A stretch of DNA of 53,523 nucleotides from Neorhizobium huautlense (GTDB taxonomy: Bacteria > Pseudomonadota > Alphaproteobacteria > Rhizobiales > Rhizobiaceae), in assembly GCF_002968575.1 (NCBI RefSeq), contig NZ_PVBM01000030.1, positions 1-53,523 of the forward strand, given 5' to 3'. Numbering within the stretch: the first letter of the stretch is position 1; the number at the start of each line of letters is the position of its first letter. The translations under genes and the position numbers were made by a program. Shown here piece by piece: positions 40,711-48,715 of this stretch. The notes under the pieces were generated by a model. It did not search any database. It saw only the letters and a list, made by a program, of their open reading frames with translations, and was not told the DNA's origin.

Positions 40711-42699
40711 CTACAGCACCAGCCGGAACTTGGCGAAACCGTTCGCGCCGTCGCCGGCGTCCTCGATCTTGGCGCCCTTGACCGCGGACGCAAACTGGCG
40801 GGCCTTCGGGCCGGTCTCGAAGATTGCCGATGTGCCCGGCAGCGGCTTGAACGACCAGTTAGCATCGGCGGACGGATTGATCGTGCCCTGTTCGACGATG
40901 TAGCGGACGATCACGTCGCGGTTGGTGTCGGGCGCCACGAAGATCACCTTGTCACCGGCGATTTCGGGGAATTTGCCGCCGCCACCGGCGCGGTAATTAT
41001 TTGTCGCGACGACGAATTTTTGAGCCGGATCGATTGGCTTGCCGTCGAACTTGAGGTCCACGATGCGGTTGGCGTTCGGGTTCACGAGCTTACCGTCCTT
41101 GTCGAAACGGGTGGGTTGCGACAGGTCGATCTGGTAGGTCACGCCGTCGATGACGTCGTAGTTGTAGGACGGGAAGCTGTCGTTGAGCAGCGGAGCGTCC
41201 TTCGAGCCGGCCGATACCTGGTTGAACATGCCGGCCGACATTTCCAGCCAATTCTTCACCTGCTCGCCGGTGATTAGCACCGCCTGAACAGTGTTCGGGT
41301 AGAGATAGAGGTCGGCAACGTTCTTGATGGCGATGTCGCCTGCCGGAACGTCGGTGAAATATTCCGCGCCGCCGCGTCCGCCGGCCTTGAAAGGAGCCGC
41401 TGCCGAAAGAACCGGCAGATCCTTGTATTGGCCATCCTTCAGCATGTCCTTGATGTACCAGGTCTGTGCGTTGGAGACGATCTGGATGGACGGATCGTCG
41501 GCAACCAGCGCAAAATAGGAGTAGAGAGGAGCCGAGGTCTTGCCGACCGGGCGACGGATATAGGCAAGCGTCGCCTCATGTTCTTCCTTGACGGCGGCGG
41601 TGACTTCCGGCTTGTCCTTGACGTCGGCAACGACTTTGCGGTTCTCGTCGCGGTGGTAGATCGGCCGGGCTTCGGAGGTCGAATCGACGATCTTCCAGCT
41701 GTTGCCGTCCTTTTCGATAAGCAGGTCGATCAGACCCATATGCGAGCCCCAGAAGCCGCCCATGACGGCGGGCTTGCCCATCAGCGTGCCTTTCTTGGCG
41801 TCTGCCCCGGCGATACCCTCAAAATCCTTCGGGCCGGGGAAGACGAGATGCTGGTGGCCGGTGAAGACCGCGTCGATGCCCTGGACGCCGGCAAGATAGA
41901 GAGAGGCGTTTTCCATCCGTTCGCTCTGGCCGGTGCCGTCGATCCCGGAATGGGACAGCGCGATGACGATGTCGGCGCCTTCCTCCTTCATGACCGGCAC
42001 CCAAGCCTTGGCTGCATCGACGATATCGCGGGTCTGCGCCTTGCCTTCGAGGTTCTTCGCGTCCCAGACCATGATCTGCGGCGGCACGAAGCCAATGAAG
42101 CCGACCTTGATCGGGCTCGTGGCGCCTGAGCCGTCACGGATCTGCTTTTCGACGATCACATAGGGTTTCAGGAAAAGCTCGTCCTTCTTGGGGTCCGAAG
42201 CGAGCTGGCCCTTCGTCAGGTTGGCGCAGACGTAAGGGAAGCCGGCGCCGGCGAGTACCTTGAACATGAAGTCGAGGCCGTAGTTGAATTCGTGGTTGCC
42301 GAGCGTACCCGCATCGTAGCCGAGCACGTTCATCGCCTTGACGACCGGATGCTTGTCGCCCTCCTTCATGCCGCGCTCATAGGCCATGTAATCGCCCATG
42401 GGATTGCCCTGCAGGAAATCGCCGTTGTCGATGAGCATGGAGTTTCCGGCTTCGGCTCGGATCGCATCGATGATCGAGGCGGTCCGGGCAAGTCCCATCG
42501 TGTCGTTCGGCTTGTCGCCGTAATAGTCGTAAGGGAAGACGTGGACGTGAATGTCAGTCGTTTCCATGATGCGCAGATGCGCCTGGTTGCCGGCGGCGCG
42601 GGCCGCAAACGGATGCAGCATCACGAGCGCCGACGACGCGGCGATGCCGCCAAGGAGCGAGCGGCGGGTCATGGGTTGAAAGCCGGCTAAGAACGACAT
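40711..42699 (-). CDS. cpdB: 2',3'-cyclic-nucleotide 2'-phosphodiesterase / 3'-nucleotidase
   Basis: A 662-residue periplasmic enzyme. A Tat-type signal (MTRRSLLGGIAASSA) is followed by a metallophosphatase domain (METTDIHVHVFPYDYYGD, IDNGDFLQGNP, LGNHEFNYG, VFTGHQHLVFPG) and a C-terminal 5'-nucleotidase domain (about 380-600) with the substrate-binding TNNYRAGGGGKFPEI. It dephosphorylates 2',3'-cyclic nucleotides and 3'-nucleotides outside the cytoplasm, for phosphate and nucleoside scavenging. GAGGGAAAC precedes the ATG. Some relatives also hydrolyse cyclic dinucleotides; nothing here shows that. Confidence 0.94.
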   Translation of the reverse strand: MSFLAGFQPMTRRSLLGGIAASSALVMLHPFAARAAGNQAHLRIMETTDIHVHVFPYDYYGDKPNDTMGLARTASIIDAIRAEAGNSMLIDNGDFLQGNPMGDYMAYERGMKEGDKHPVVKAMNVLGYDAGTLGNHEFNYGLDFMFKVLAGAGFPYVCANLTKGQLASDPKKDELFLKPYVIVEKQIRDGSGATSPIKVGFIGFVPPQIMVWDAKNLEGKAQTRDIVDAAKAWVPVMKEEGADIVIALSHSGIDGTGQSERMENASLYLAGVQGIDAVFTGHQHLVFPGPKDFEGIAGADAKKGTLMGKPAVMGGFWGSHMGLIDLLIEKDGNSWKIVDSTSEARPIYHRDENRKVVADVKDKPEVTAAVKEEHEATLAYIRRPVGKTSAPLYSYFALVADDPSIQIVSNAQTWYIKDMLKDGQYKDLPVLSAAAPFKAGGRGGAEYFTDVPAGDIAIKNVADLYLYPNTVQAVLITGEQVKNWLEMSAGMFNQVSAGSKDAPLLNDSFPSYNYDVIDGVTYQIDLSQPTRFDKDGKLVNPNANRIVDLKFDGKPIDPAQKFVVATNNYRAGGGGKFPEIAGDKVIFVAPDTNRDVIVRYIVEQGTINPSADANWSFKPLPGTSAIFETGPKARQFASAVKGAKIEDAGDGANGFAKFRLVL

Positions 42700-42826
42700 G
42701 GGCGTTTCCCTCTCTGGTTATTGACTGAAACCAGATTAGCGAAATCGCACGCGCTTGCATCAGTAAAATGACAGGGGAAACACGTCCCTGGCGAGAGAGC
42801 GGACCATGCCGTCCGTCCGCGGCTTG

Positions 42827-43165
42827 TCACCGGCTGATGACAGGCTTCACCTCTCTATGGAAGAAACGGAAATAGGAGGAGACCTGGGCGGCGGCATTCG
42901 AATTTGGCCGGAACTCAATGCCGAGGCGACCGCGATGGCACCATTTTACGGTACCTTCCAGAATGCCGAGTTCCTCGCTCTCGATCTTGATCGCGCTGCC
43001 ATTGGCGGCATGGAACGGCCCGCCGAGATCGAGTGCCATGCCGGTCGCGGAAAGATCGACGACACGGCCCTTGGCTTCCTGATTGTAATACCTCACCGTC
43101 CCATAAATTCGTGTCTTTTGGCGAGCCGCACTGCGGCTCTTCATGCCGATGGTCTTGCTGAGCAT
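42827..43165 (-). CDS. PilZ-domain c-di-GMP receptor
   Basis: A 112-residue protein that is essentially a bare PilZ domain. The two c-di-GMP contacts are present: RQKTR at residues 15-19 (RxxxR) and DLSATG at 37-42 (DxSxxG). The chain then forms a beta barrel to WCHRGRLGIEF. It should bind c-di-GMP and act on an unidentified partner. GAGGA precedes the ATG. It lies 7 to 11 kb from two c-di-GMP-synthesising genes, which makes it a possible receptor for their signal, although no operon link exists. Confidence 0.88.
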   Translation of the reverse strand: MLSKTIGMKSRSAARQKTRIYGTVRYYNQEAKGRVVDLSATGMALDLGGPFHAANGSAIKIESEELGILEGTVKWCHRGRLGIEFRPNSNAAAQVSSYFRFFHREVKPVISR

Positions 43166-43256
43166 GGCGTCCTCAACGGTTAATCCTCGCAGCCGGGATA
43201 GCAGAGAAAAGTTGAGGGCGGTTTAGGCGGAACCGTAAAACTCGACGGAACGTGGT

Positions 43257-43718
43257 TCAGAGTCCCACATTGGGGCGGTCGATTATTTCGCGCAGCGCGA
43301 AACTCGAATTGATCTTGACCACATGGGGCAGTGCCGACAGCCAGTCGCGGTGAATCCGCTCGTAATCCTCCAGGTCCTTGGCGGCTACCCGCAAGATATA
43401 GTCGTATTCGCCGGACATCAGATAGCAGACCAGCACATTGGGGCAGAGTTTCACCGCTGTCTCGAACTCGGTCAGCGTCTTGGCAAACTGGCCCGACAGC
43501 GAGATGTGGACGATGACCATCATCTTGTACTCGAGCGCCTTGTTCGACAGGCGCGCATGGTAGCCGCTGATCGTCCCGTTCTTTTCCAGGATGTCGAGGC
43601 GGCGCGAACAGGCCGACGGCGACAGCCCCACCCTGTCGGCAAGCTCCGCATTGGAGATGCGGCCGTTATCCTGAAGGGTCCGCATTATCGCAAGATCAAT
43701 GGCATCAAGCGCGCTCAT
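43257..43718 (-). CDS. Lrp/AsnC-family regulator of alanine dehydrogenase
   Basis: A 153-residue regulator. The N-terminal winged helix (LDAIDLAIMRTLQDNGRIS, then ELADRVGLSPSACSRRLDIL) is followed by the RAM ligand-binding domain (about 65-145) that senses an amino acid. It is divergent from alanine dehydrogenase with a 155-bp shared promoter region, the known AldR arrangement, so alanine-responsive activation of ald is the natural inference. The ATG at 43718 is the start of family homology; the frame extends 21 codons further up without support. Weak Shine-Dalgarno. Confidence 0.9.
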   Translation of the reverse strand: MSALDAIDLAIMRTLQDNGRISNAELADRVGLSPSACSRRLDILEKNGTISGYHARLSNKALEYKMMVIVHISLSGQFAKTLTEFETAVKLCPNVLVCYLMSGEYDYILRVAAKDLEDYERIHRDWLSALPHVVKINSSFALREIIDRPNVGL

Positions 43719-43758
43719 TCGAAGCTTTCCCGAAAAAATTCTGTTCCTTGCAATAATC

Positions 43759-43780
43759 TGCGAAAATTCTGCTTTTCGCA
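43759..43780. promoter_or_regulatory. palindromic Lrp-type site between the regulator and ald
   Basis: TGCGAAAA and TTTTCGCA form a perfect inverted repeat around TTCTGC. Related TTCGCA or TTGCGA elements lie on both sides (43775-43793). It sits in the spacer shared by the Lrp-type regulator and alanine dehydrogenase, where such a site is expected. Confidence 0.55.
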
Positions 43781-43873
43781 ATTCGTCTTCGCAAGGACAT
43801 TCCGCAGGTTCTCTGGTTTGCTGTGAGTTGGGAACATCAACAGGCGAAAGCCACGAACAGAGAGGAACGCTGC

Positions 43874-44992
43874 ATGCGTGTCGGGTGCCCGAAGGAAATC
43901 AAAAATCATGAATACCGTGTGGGCCTGACGCCCGGCGCGGTACGCGAATATGTGGCGCATGGACATGAGGTCTTCATCGAAACCAAGGCAGGCGCTGGCA
44001 TCGGCGCGGATGATGCCGCCTATATCGCAGCCGGCGCCAAGATCGTCGGCACGGCGAAAGAGATTTTCGAAAAATCCGACATGGTCGTGAAGGTCAAGGA
44101 GCCGCAGCCGGCGGAATGGGCGCAGCTCCGTGACGGTCAGCTTCTTTATACCTATCTCCACCTCGCTCCTGATCCGGAACAGACCAAGGGCCTGCTCGCG
44201 TCCGGTGTCACGGCCGTAGCTTACGAGACGGTTACCGACGAGCGCGGCGGTCTTCCGCTTTTGGCGCCGATGTCGGAAGTGGCCGGGCGGCTTGCGATCC
44301 AGGCAGGCGCGACTGCGCTGCAGAAGGCCAATGGCGGCCGCGGTATCCTTCTTGGCGGCGTGCCGGGCGTCTTGCCGGCCAAGGTTGCAGTCATCGGTGG
44401 CGGCGTCGTTGGCCTGCATGCGGCAAAGATGGCAGCAGGCCTCGGTGCTGACGTCACCATCATCGACCGCTCGTTGCCGAGGCTTCGCCAGCTCGACGAT
44501 ATCTTTAACGGCCGCGTCCACACGCGCTACTCGACGATCGACGCGGTCGAAGAAGAAGTCTTCTCCGCCGATCTCATTATCGGTGCCGTGCTTATCCCGG
44601 GTGCCGCTGCGCCGAAACTCGTCAGCCGTGAGATGCTCTCCGGCATGAAGCGGGGCGCGGTCATGGTCGACGTTGCGATCGACCAGGGAGGCTGCTTCGA
44701 GACCTCGCATGCAACCACCCATTCCGAGCCCACCTACGAAATCGACGGCATCGTGCATTATTGCGTTGCCAACATGCCGGGCGCTGTGCCCGTCACATCG
44801 GCGCATGCATTGAACAACGCGACCCTGCAGCACGGACTTGCCCTTGCTGACCGCGGGCTGCGGGCAATCGCCGAAGACCGGCACCTGCGCAACGGCCTCA
44901 ACGTCCACAAGGGCCGGGTGACCAACAAGCCGGTTGCCGAAGCCCTGGGTTACGAAGCTTTCGCACCGGAAAGCCTCCTCAACGTAGCGTGA
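43874..44992 (+). CDS. ald: alanine dehydrogenase
   Basis: A 372-residue cytoplasmic enzyme that interconverts alanine and pyruvate plus ammonia with NAD. The N-terminal MRVGCPKEIKNHEYRVGLTP is diagnostic. The catalytic Lys and His lie in MVVKVKEPQPAEW and YTYLHLAPD, and the Rossmann glycines in VAVIGGGVVGLHAAKMAAGL. AGAGGAA precedes the ATG; the GTG 17 codons upstream lacks family similarity. Divergent from an Lrp-type regulator, it probably lets the cell use alanine as carbon and nitrogen source. A strong terminator follows 69 bp downstream. Confidence 0.95.
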   Translation: MRVGCPKEIKNHEYRVGLTPGAVREYVAHGHEVFIETKAGAGIGADDAAYIAAGAKIVGTAKEIFEKSDMVVKVKEPQPAEWAQLRDGQLLYTYLHLAPDPEQTKGLLASGVTAVAYETVTDERGGLPLLAPMSEVAGRLAIQAGATALQKANGGRGILLGGVPGVLPAKVAVIGGGVVGLHAAKMAAGLGADVTIIDRSLPRLRQLDDIFNGRVHTRYSTIDAVEEEVFSADLIIGAVLIPGAAAPKLVSREMLSGMKRGAVMVDVAIDQGGCFETSHATTHSEPTYEIDGIVHYCVANMPGAVPVTSAHALNNATLQHGLALADRGLRAIAEDRHLRNGLNVHKGRVTNKPVAEALGYEAFAPESLLNVA

Positions 44993-44997
44993 GGGGT

Positions 44998-45027
44998 CGA
45001 TCGGATTAGATATATCTAAACCGATCG
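44998..45027. promoter_or_regulatory. 30-bp palindrome after ald with TTAGATATATC motif
   Basis: CGATCGG and CCGATCG flank TTAGATATATCTAA; only one base pair of the 30-bp palindrome is mismatched. The same TTAGATATATC core occurs twice more in the promoter of the PadR-type gene at 45119 and 45165. It is a candidate third site for that regulator, or a hairpin at the ald message end. Confidence 0.5.
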
Positions 45028-45060
45028 AGTAGCCTAAAATACCCAAATATCGTGGGGCTG

Positions 45061-45094
45061 AAGGCGCCGAACTTAAAGGTCCGGCGCCTTTTTC
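45061..45094 (+). terminator. ald terminator
   Basis: AAGGCGCCG pairs with CGGCGCCTT over a 12-base loop and TTTTTCG follows. It is an intrinsic terminator 69 bp after the ald stop. Confidence 0.85.
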
Positions 45095-45118
45095 GTCATT
45101 TTTGCAAAAAAGATATGA

Positions 45119-45177
45119 TTTAGATATATCGCAAATCTTGACGACGGTTCGTTCCTATCCTAGCTTTAGATATATCG
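45119..45177 (+). promoter_or_regulatory. PadR-gene promoter between two TTTAGATATATCG sites
   Basis: TTTAGATATATCG occurs at 45119-45131 and again at 45165-45177, 46 bp apart. A -35-like TTGACG (45138) lies between them, and a weak -10 falls near 45161. The second copy sits just after the expected start of transcription. This is the pattern of an autoregulated repressor. Confidence 0.6.
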
Positions 45178-45200
45178 AAAGATGATCTAAGGAGATGAAG

Positions 45201-45884
45201 ATGTTCAAGCACCGGTTTGATGGACGGAATGGCTGCGGCGAACGCGGCGGTCGCAGGGGTTTTGAGGAAATGTTCGCAGCGCGTGCCTTTGGCGGCGGAT
45301 TTGGCCGCGGTCCCGGCGGCCGCGGCGGCCCGGGTGGTCGCGGTTTCGGCGACGAAGGTGACGGCCGCATCGGCCGGTTTTTGATGCAGGGCGATCTGCG
45401 CCTGGTGGTTCTCGCGCTGATCGAAAAGGAGCCGCGCCATGGCTACGAGATCATCAAGCACATAGAGGATCTGACATACGGCTTTTATGCACCAAGCCCG
45501 GGTGTCATCTATCCGACCCTGACCTATCTCGAAGAGGCGGGTTATGTGGTCGCCGAAGCCGACGGCAACAAGAAGCGTTACGCGATCACGGACGAGGGCC
45601 GGAAATTTCTCGATGAGAACCGGAGCTTCGCGGCGACGATTCTCGACCGGCTTTCGCAGCTCGCCGAGCGCATCAAGCAGCGGCAGGAACGGCACGAGCG
45701 GGGCAGGGACGGGGGCCCGACTTTGCCACGCAGCGTCGATGCTGCCATGCTGAACCTGCGGGAGACGATCGCCCGCAAGCTCGAAGCGGATGAGAAGAAG
45801 GGCAGTGAAATCGTTCGGCTGCTGCTCGACTTTGCCGAAAACCTTGAACGCGGCGACGATCAACCCGGCTACATCCAGAACTGA
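45201..45884 (+). CDS. PadR-family regulator with Gly/Arg-rich N-terminus
   Basis: A 227-residue protein. Residues 1-58 are Gly/Arg-rich (GRGPGGRGGPGGRGFGDEGD), unlike normal PadR proteins. The PadR winged helix follows: GDLRLVVLALIEKEPRHGYE, SPGVIYPTLTYLEEAGYVVA, then the ITDEGRKFLDEN wing, and a C-terminal helical region for dimerisation (about 160-227). AAGGAG 6 bases before the ATG at 45201 favours this start; an ATG two codons earlier is too near the Shine-Dalgarno. It probably represses itself through the repeated TTTAGATATATCG sites. The signal is unknown and no target gene sits beside it. Confidence 0.88.
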   Translation: MFKHRFDGRNGCGERGGRRGFEEMFAARAFGGGFGRGPGGRGGPGGRGFGDEGDGRIGRFLMQGDLRLVVLALIEKEPRHGYEIIKHIEDLTYGFYAPSPGVIYPTLTYLEEAGYVVAEADGNKKRYAITDEGRKFLDENRSFAATILDRLSQLAERIKQRQERHERGRDGGPTLPRSVDAAMLNLRETIARKLEADEKKGSEIVRLLLDFAENLERGDDQPGYIQN

Positions 45885-45929
45885 CGGCAGCAGGCGCGCC
45901 TGCCACCTCGACCGGCGCGCCTTTCACGT

Positions 45930-46433
45930 TCAGATCGCCGATGCCGCATCGGCGAAAGCCGGCGTTGTCACCTTATCTATCCGGCATTGATAACAATTGT
46001 TGCGCGCCGAACGGACATGCACATAGGCGATATCGTCGCGGGCGAGCAGTTCTTCGGCACGCGACGCGATCCTTTCCGTCGGCGTCACCGCACCGCTGCC
46101 ATAGACGATGCGGTCTTCGTGGCTGTAGCCGCGCACGATGTAGTCGCTGCTCGACAGCATCGGTGGGATGATCTCGTCGGCTGCATAACGTTCGCACGGT
46201 TGCCTGTGCAGGAAGATTGGTCCGGTCTCCGCATAAGGCTGCAACGCCGGGAAGGGCCGATAAGCGAGCACAAAAAGTTCCTCGCCAGCATTGATATTCT
46301 TCAGACAATGGCGGCACGGATAGCCGGGTCCATCGGAGACCATTGTTTCGGGCTGACGCCCGTAGGCGTCTAGGCCGCCGTTCCAGAGGTGTTCGGCATC
46401 TGCGGCGGGCATGGCGATGAAGGCGACGGTCAT
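45930..46433 (-). CDS. DUF1203 domain protein
   Basis: A 167-residue soluble protein matching the DUF1203 family. MTVAFIAMPAADAEHLWNGG starts it, and GPGYPCRHCLKNINAGEELF (with CRHC), LAYRPFPALQPYAETGPIFL and IVYGSGAVTPTERI are the conserved segments. Cys are frequent, so metal binding is possible. AAGGAG before the ATG at 46433 sets the start. It lies 73 bp after the GNAT gene on the same strand, at the end of the cysK-alaX-sseA cluster, and may be part of it. Function unknown. Confidence 0.85.
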   Translation of the reverse strand: MTVAFIAMPAADAEHLWNGGLDAYGRQPETMVSDGPGYPCRHCLKNINAGEELFVLAYRPFPALQPYAETGPIFLHRQPCERYAADEIIPPMLSSSDYIVRGYSHEDRIVYGSGAVTPTERIASRAEELLARDDIAYVHVRSARNNCYQCRIDKVTTPAFADAASAI

Positions 46434-46506
46434 GGCAAACTCCTTCTTGGATCTGCCTTTGAATGCTCCCGAACGGATCGGGAAACCACCCGTTTCTTGC
46501 CTGAAC

Positions 46507-47064
46507 TCAGGCGTCCAGCGCCTTGAGCAATTCCGCATCCGTCATCGGCGTCACTAGCGCCTCATAGGTGGAAACCGGCGAGAAGCCCATCATCTGGTAG
46601 AGCTGCAGGGCGCGCGGGTGATCGAGCGTGTTGGTGGTGACCGTCACCTTCTGCGGATTGTCCTGCCAGGCGATATAGAGCGCCTGCAGCAGAAACCATT
46701 TGCCGATGCCGAGCCCGATCGCTCGTTCGAACAGGCCGAAATAGGAGAGTTCGACGACCTCGTCGCTTTGCTTGGCCAGTTCGAAGAAACCTGCCGGCGC
46801 TCCATGGACATAGAGTACGGTGACGGAGACGCGCGGATCGTGGATCGCCGCGGCAAGTTCCTCGTCGCTTAGCTTGAGCCGATTATACCAGTGCCAGCGC
46901 TTGCCCACCTGCCGGTAGAGATAACGATAATAATGCAGCGGAATGTCGGTCGCGCGGATGATTGCCGTCTGGAGATTGACAGGCACCGGCAGGCTGGCCT
47001 TCGGCGGTGCAGTCATTTCCAGTTGCGTGACATGGGCCTTGAGCGGTGCCGGCTTCCTTGCCAT
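46507..47064 (-). CDS. GNAT-family acetyltransferase
   Basis: A 185-residue N-acetyltransferase. The acceptor-binding half has HYYRYLYRQVGKRWHWYNR, and the acetyl-CoA loop is IGLGIGKWFLLQALYIAW (RxxGxG/A type with Gly-x-Gly), followed by NTLDHPRALQLYQMMGF. Substrate not visible. The start at 47064 lies 4 bp past the sseA stop on the same strand, so the two are probably coupled; a later ATG near 47016 is possible. Family members of this shape are common next to amino-acid genes in rhizobia. Confidence 0.85.
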   Translation of the reverse strand: MARKPAPLKAHVTQLEMTAPPKASLPVPVNLQTAIIRATDIPLHYYRYLYRQVGKRWHWYNRLKLSDEELAAAIHDPRVSVTVLYVHGAPAGFFELAKQSDEVVELSYFGLFERAIGLGIGKWFLLQALYIAWQDNPQKVTVTTNTLDHPRALQLYQMMGFSPVSTYEALVTPMTDAELLKALDA

Positions 47065-47068
47065 CGGC

Positions 47069-47935
47069 TTATGCCACTTTGGAAGCGGGCGGTCCGGTGA
47101 CGACCGGCGCGTCTTCGCGGCTGCCCCATTCCGTCCAGGACCCGTCATAAAGCGCGTTGTCCTCATGACCGAGCGATTCGAGCGCAAGCGTGATGATCGC
47201 TGCGGTGATCCCCGAACCGCAGCTCGTCACGACCGGCCGGCCGAAATCGATGCCCGCACCCTCGATCGCCTCTCTGAGTTCCGGCAGGGAGCGCAGCTTG
47301 CCGTTCACGGAGAACGTACCGGAAGGAAGGCTGCGGGCGCCGGGCATATGGCCGGATCGCAGGCCCGCGCGGGGCTCGGGTTCGGTTCCGGCGAAGCGTC
47401 CGGCCGAACGGGCGTCGGCGATCTGTCGCGAGCCGTCGCTGACGATCGAGAGCATCGTCTGAAAATCGATTACCTTATCCACCCGGAAGTTGGTTTTGAA
47501 TGTCACCGCTTCCGGCTTCGGGAGGACTGTTTCGAGCGGTCTACCTTCCGCCTTCCAGCCGTCAAGCCCGCCATCCAAGATGAAGACGTTCTGAGCTCCC
47601 ATGGTGCGGAAGAGCCACCAGCCGCGCGGCGCCGAGAAGATGCCGGGACCGTCGTAGATGACGATCCGGTCCGTCTCGCGGATTCCCATCTTGCCGACGG
47701 TCTCGGCAAACACCTCGGGCGAAGGTACCATGTGCGGCAGCCCGCTCGAGTGGTCGGCGACCTTGTCGTGGTCGAAGCGGACGGCGCCAGGAATGTGGCC
47801 GGCAGCATATTCCGCATCGGCATCGCGGTTTTGCGCGGCAAGATAAAAGGAGGCGTCGACGATCTTCAGGTCAGGGCTGCCGAGCTGGCTCTGAAGCCAT
47901 TCGGACGAAACGACGAAACGGCTGGTTCCGCTCAT
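47069..47935 (-). CDS. sseA: 3-mercaptopyruvate sulfurtransferase
   Basis: A 288-residue enzyme with two rhodanese domains. The catalytic cysteine lies in TSCGSGITAA near the C-terminus, and the CGSG(I/V)TA loop marks mercaptopyruvate rather than thiosulfate transferases. Conserved DGPGIFSAPRGWW and RFAGTEPEPR segments support it. It moves sulfur from 3-mercaptopyruvate, a cysteine product, to thiols or cyanide. GGGAGAG precedes the ATG at 47935; the frame runs further up without support. It sits in the cluster cysK, alaX-like, sseA, GNAT. Confidence 0.93.
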   Translation of the reverse strand: MSGTSRFVVSSEWLQSQLGSPDLKIVDASFYLAAQNRDADAEYAAGHIPGAVRFDHDKVADHSSGLPHMVPSPEVFAETVGKMGIRETDRIVIYDGPGIFSAPRGWWLFRTMGAQNVFILDGGLDGWKAEGRPLETVLPKPEAVTFKTNFRVDKVIDFQTMLSIVSDGSRQIADARSAGRFAGTEPEPRAGLRSGHMPGARSLPSGTFSVNGKLRSLPELREAIEGAGIDFGRPVVTSCGSGITAAIITLALESLGHEDNALYDGSWTEWGSREDAPVVTGPPASKVA

Positions 47936-47957
47936 GTAACTCTCCCTCGGGCCGAGA

Positions 47958-48695
47958 TCAGCCCTCTGTGCCGGGCTCGCCGAACCGGATGCGGAAACGA
48001 CGGTTCTCCTTGCCCTTCTTTTCGATCTTGGCGATGTGAATCGCGCCGACCTCCTGCGTTTCGGAGACATGTGTGCCGCCGCAAGGCTGGCTGTCAATGC
48101 TGGAGTTTTCGCCGATGCAGATCAGGCTGACGCGGCCCATGCCCATCGGCGGCCGGACGTTCTTGGATTTGACGATGCCGGGATTGGCCGCGAGCTCCTC
48201 GTCGGTGATCCATTGCACATAGACGGGGTGGTTCTGGCCGACGAGTTCCATCAGCCTTGCCGTCACCTCGTCCTTGTCGATCGTTTCGCTCATGTCGAAG
48301 TCGACGCGCGATTCCTCCTCGCCGACCGCGGCACCGGTGATCGGATACTGACAGACGACGGAAAGCAGGTGGCAGGCGGTGTGCATGCGCATCAGCCTGT
48401 AGCGGCGCGGCCAGTCGACATGCAGCGTCAGCTTCTCGCCGACGAGGAGTTGCGGCTCGCCTTCGAGCGGCACATGGATGACGATGTCCTTGGCGGCTCC
48501 GTGCCTCGTCTGGCCGAGCTGGATTTTTGTCCCGTCGGCACGTTCGAGGAAGCCGGTATCGCCGGGCTGGCCCCCCGAGGTCGCGTAGAAGCAGGTCCGG
48601 TCAAGTTCTATGCCGCCGTCCTCGTGGATAGCCGTCACCACCGCTTCGGCCGTCGAAAGGTAGAAGTCGTCGCGATAGAGGATTTCAACGGGCAT
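47958..48695 (-). CDS. AlaX-type alanyl-tRNA editing protein
   Basis: A 245-residue trans-editing protein related to the AlaRS editing domain. The zinc ligands are HTACH (HxxxH) and CGGTH (CxxxH) in SQPCGGTHVSET. The first part also has CFYATSGGQPGDTG, the N-terminal glycine-rich module of AlaX-M forms. It removes wrong amino acids (Ser or Gly) from tRNA-Ala. It lies 20 bp after cysK and 22 bp before sseA, all on one strand, so it is co-transcribed with cysteine metabolism. A role with a thiol amino acid is a guess. Confidence 0.88.
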   Translation of the reverse strand: MPVEILYRDDFYLSTAEAVVTAIHEDGGIELDRTCFYATSGGQPGDTGFLERADGTKIQLGQTRHGAAKDIVIHVPLEGEPQLLVGEKLTLHVDWPRRYRLMRMHTACHLLSVVCQYPITGAAVGEEESRVDFDMSETIDKDEVTARLMELVGQNHPVYVQWITDEELAANPGIVKSKNVRPPMGMGRVSLICIGENSSIDSQPCGGTHVSETQEVGAIHIAKIEKKGKENRRFRIRFGEPGTEG

Positions 48696-48715
48696 AGGTC
48701 ACTCGATCATCTGTA

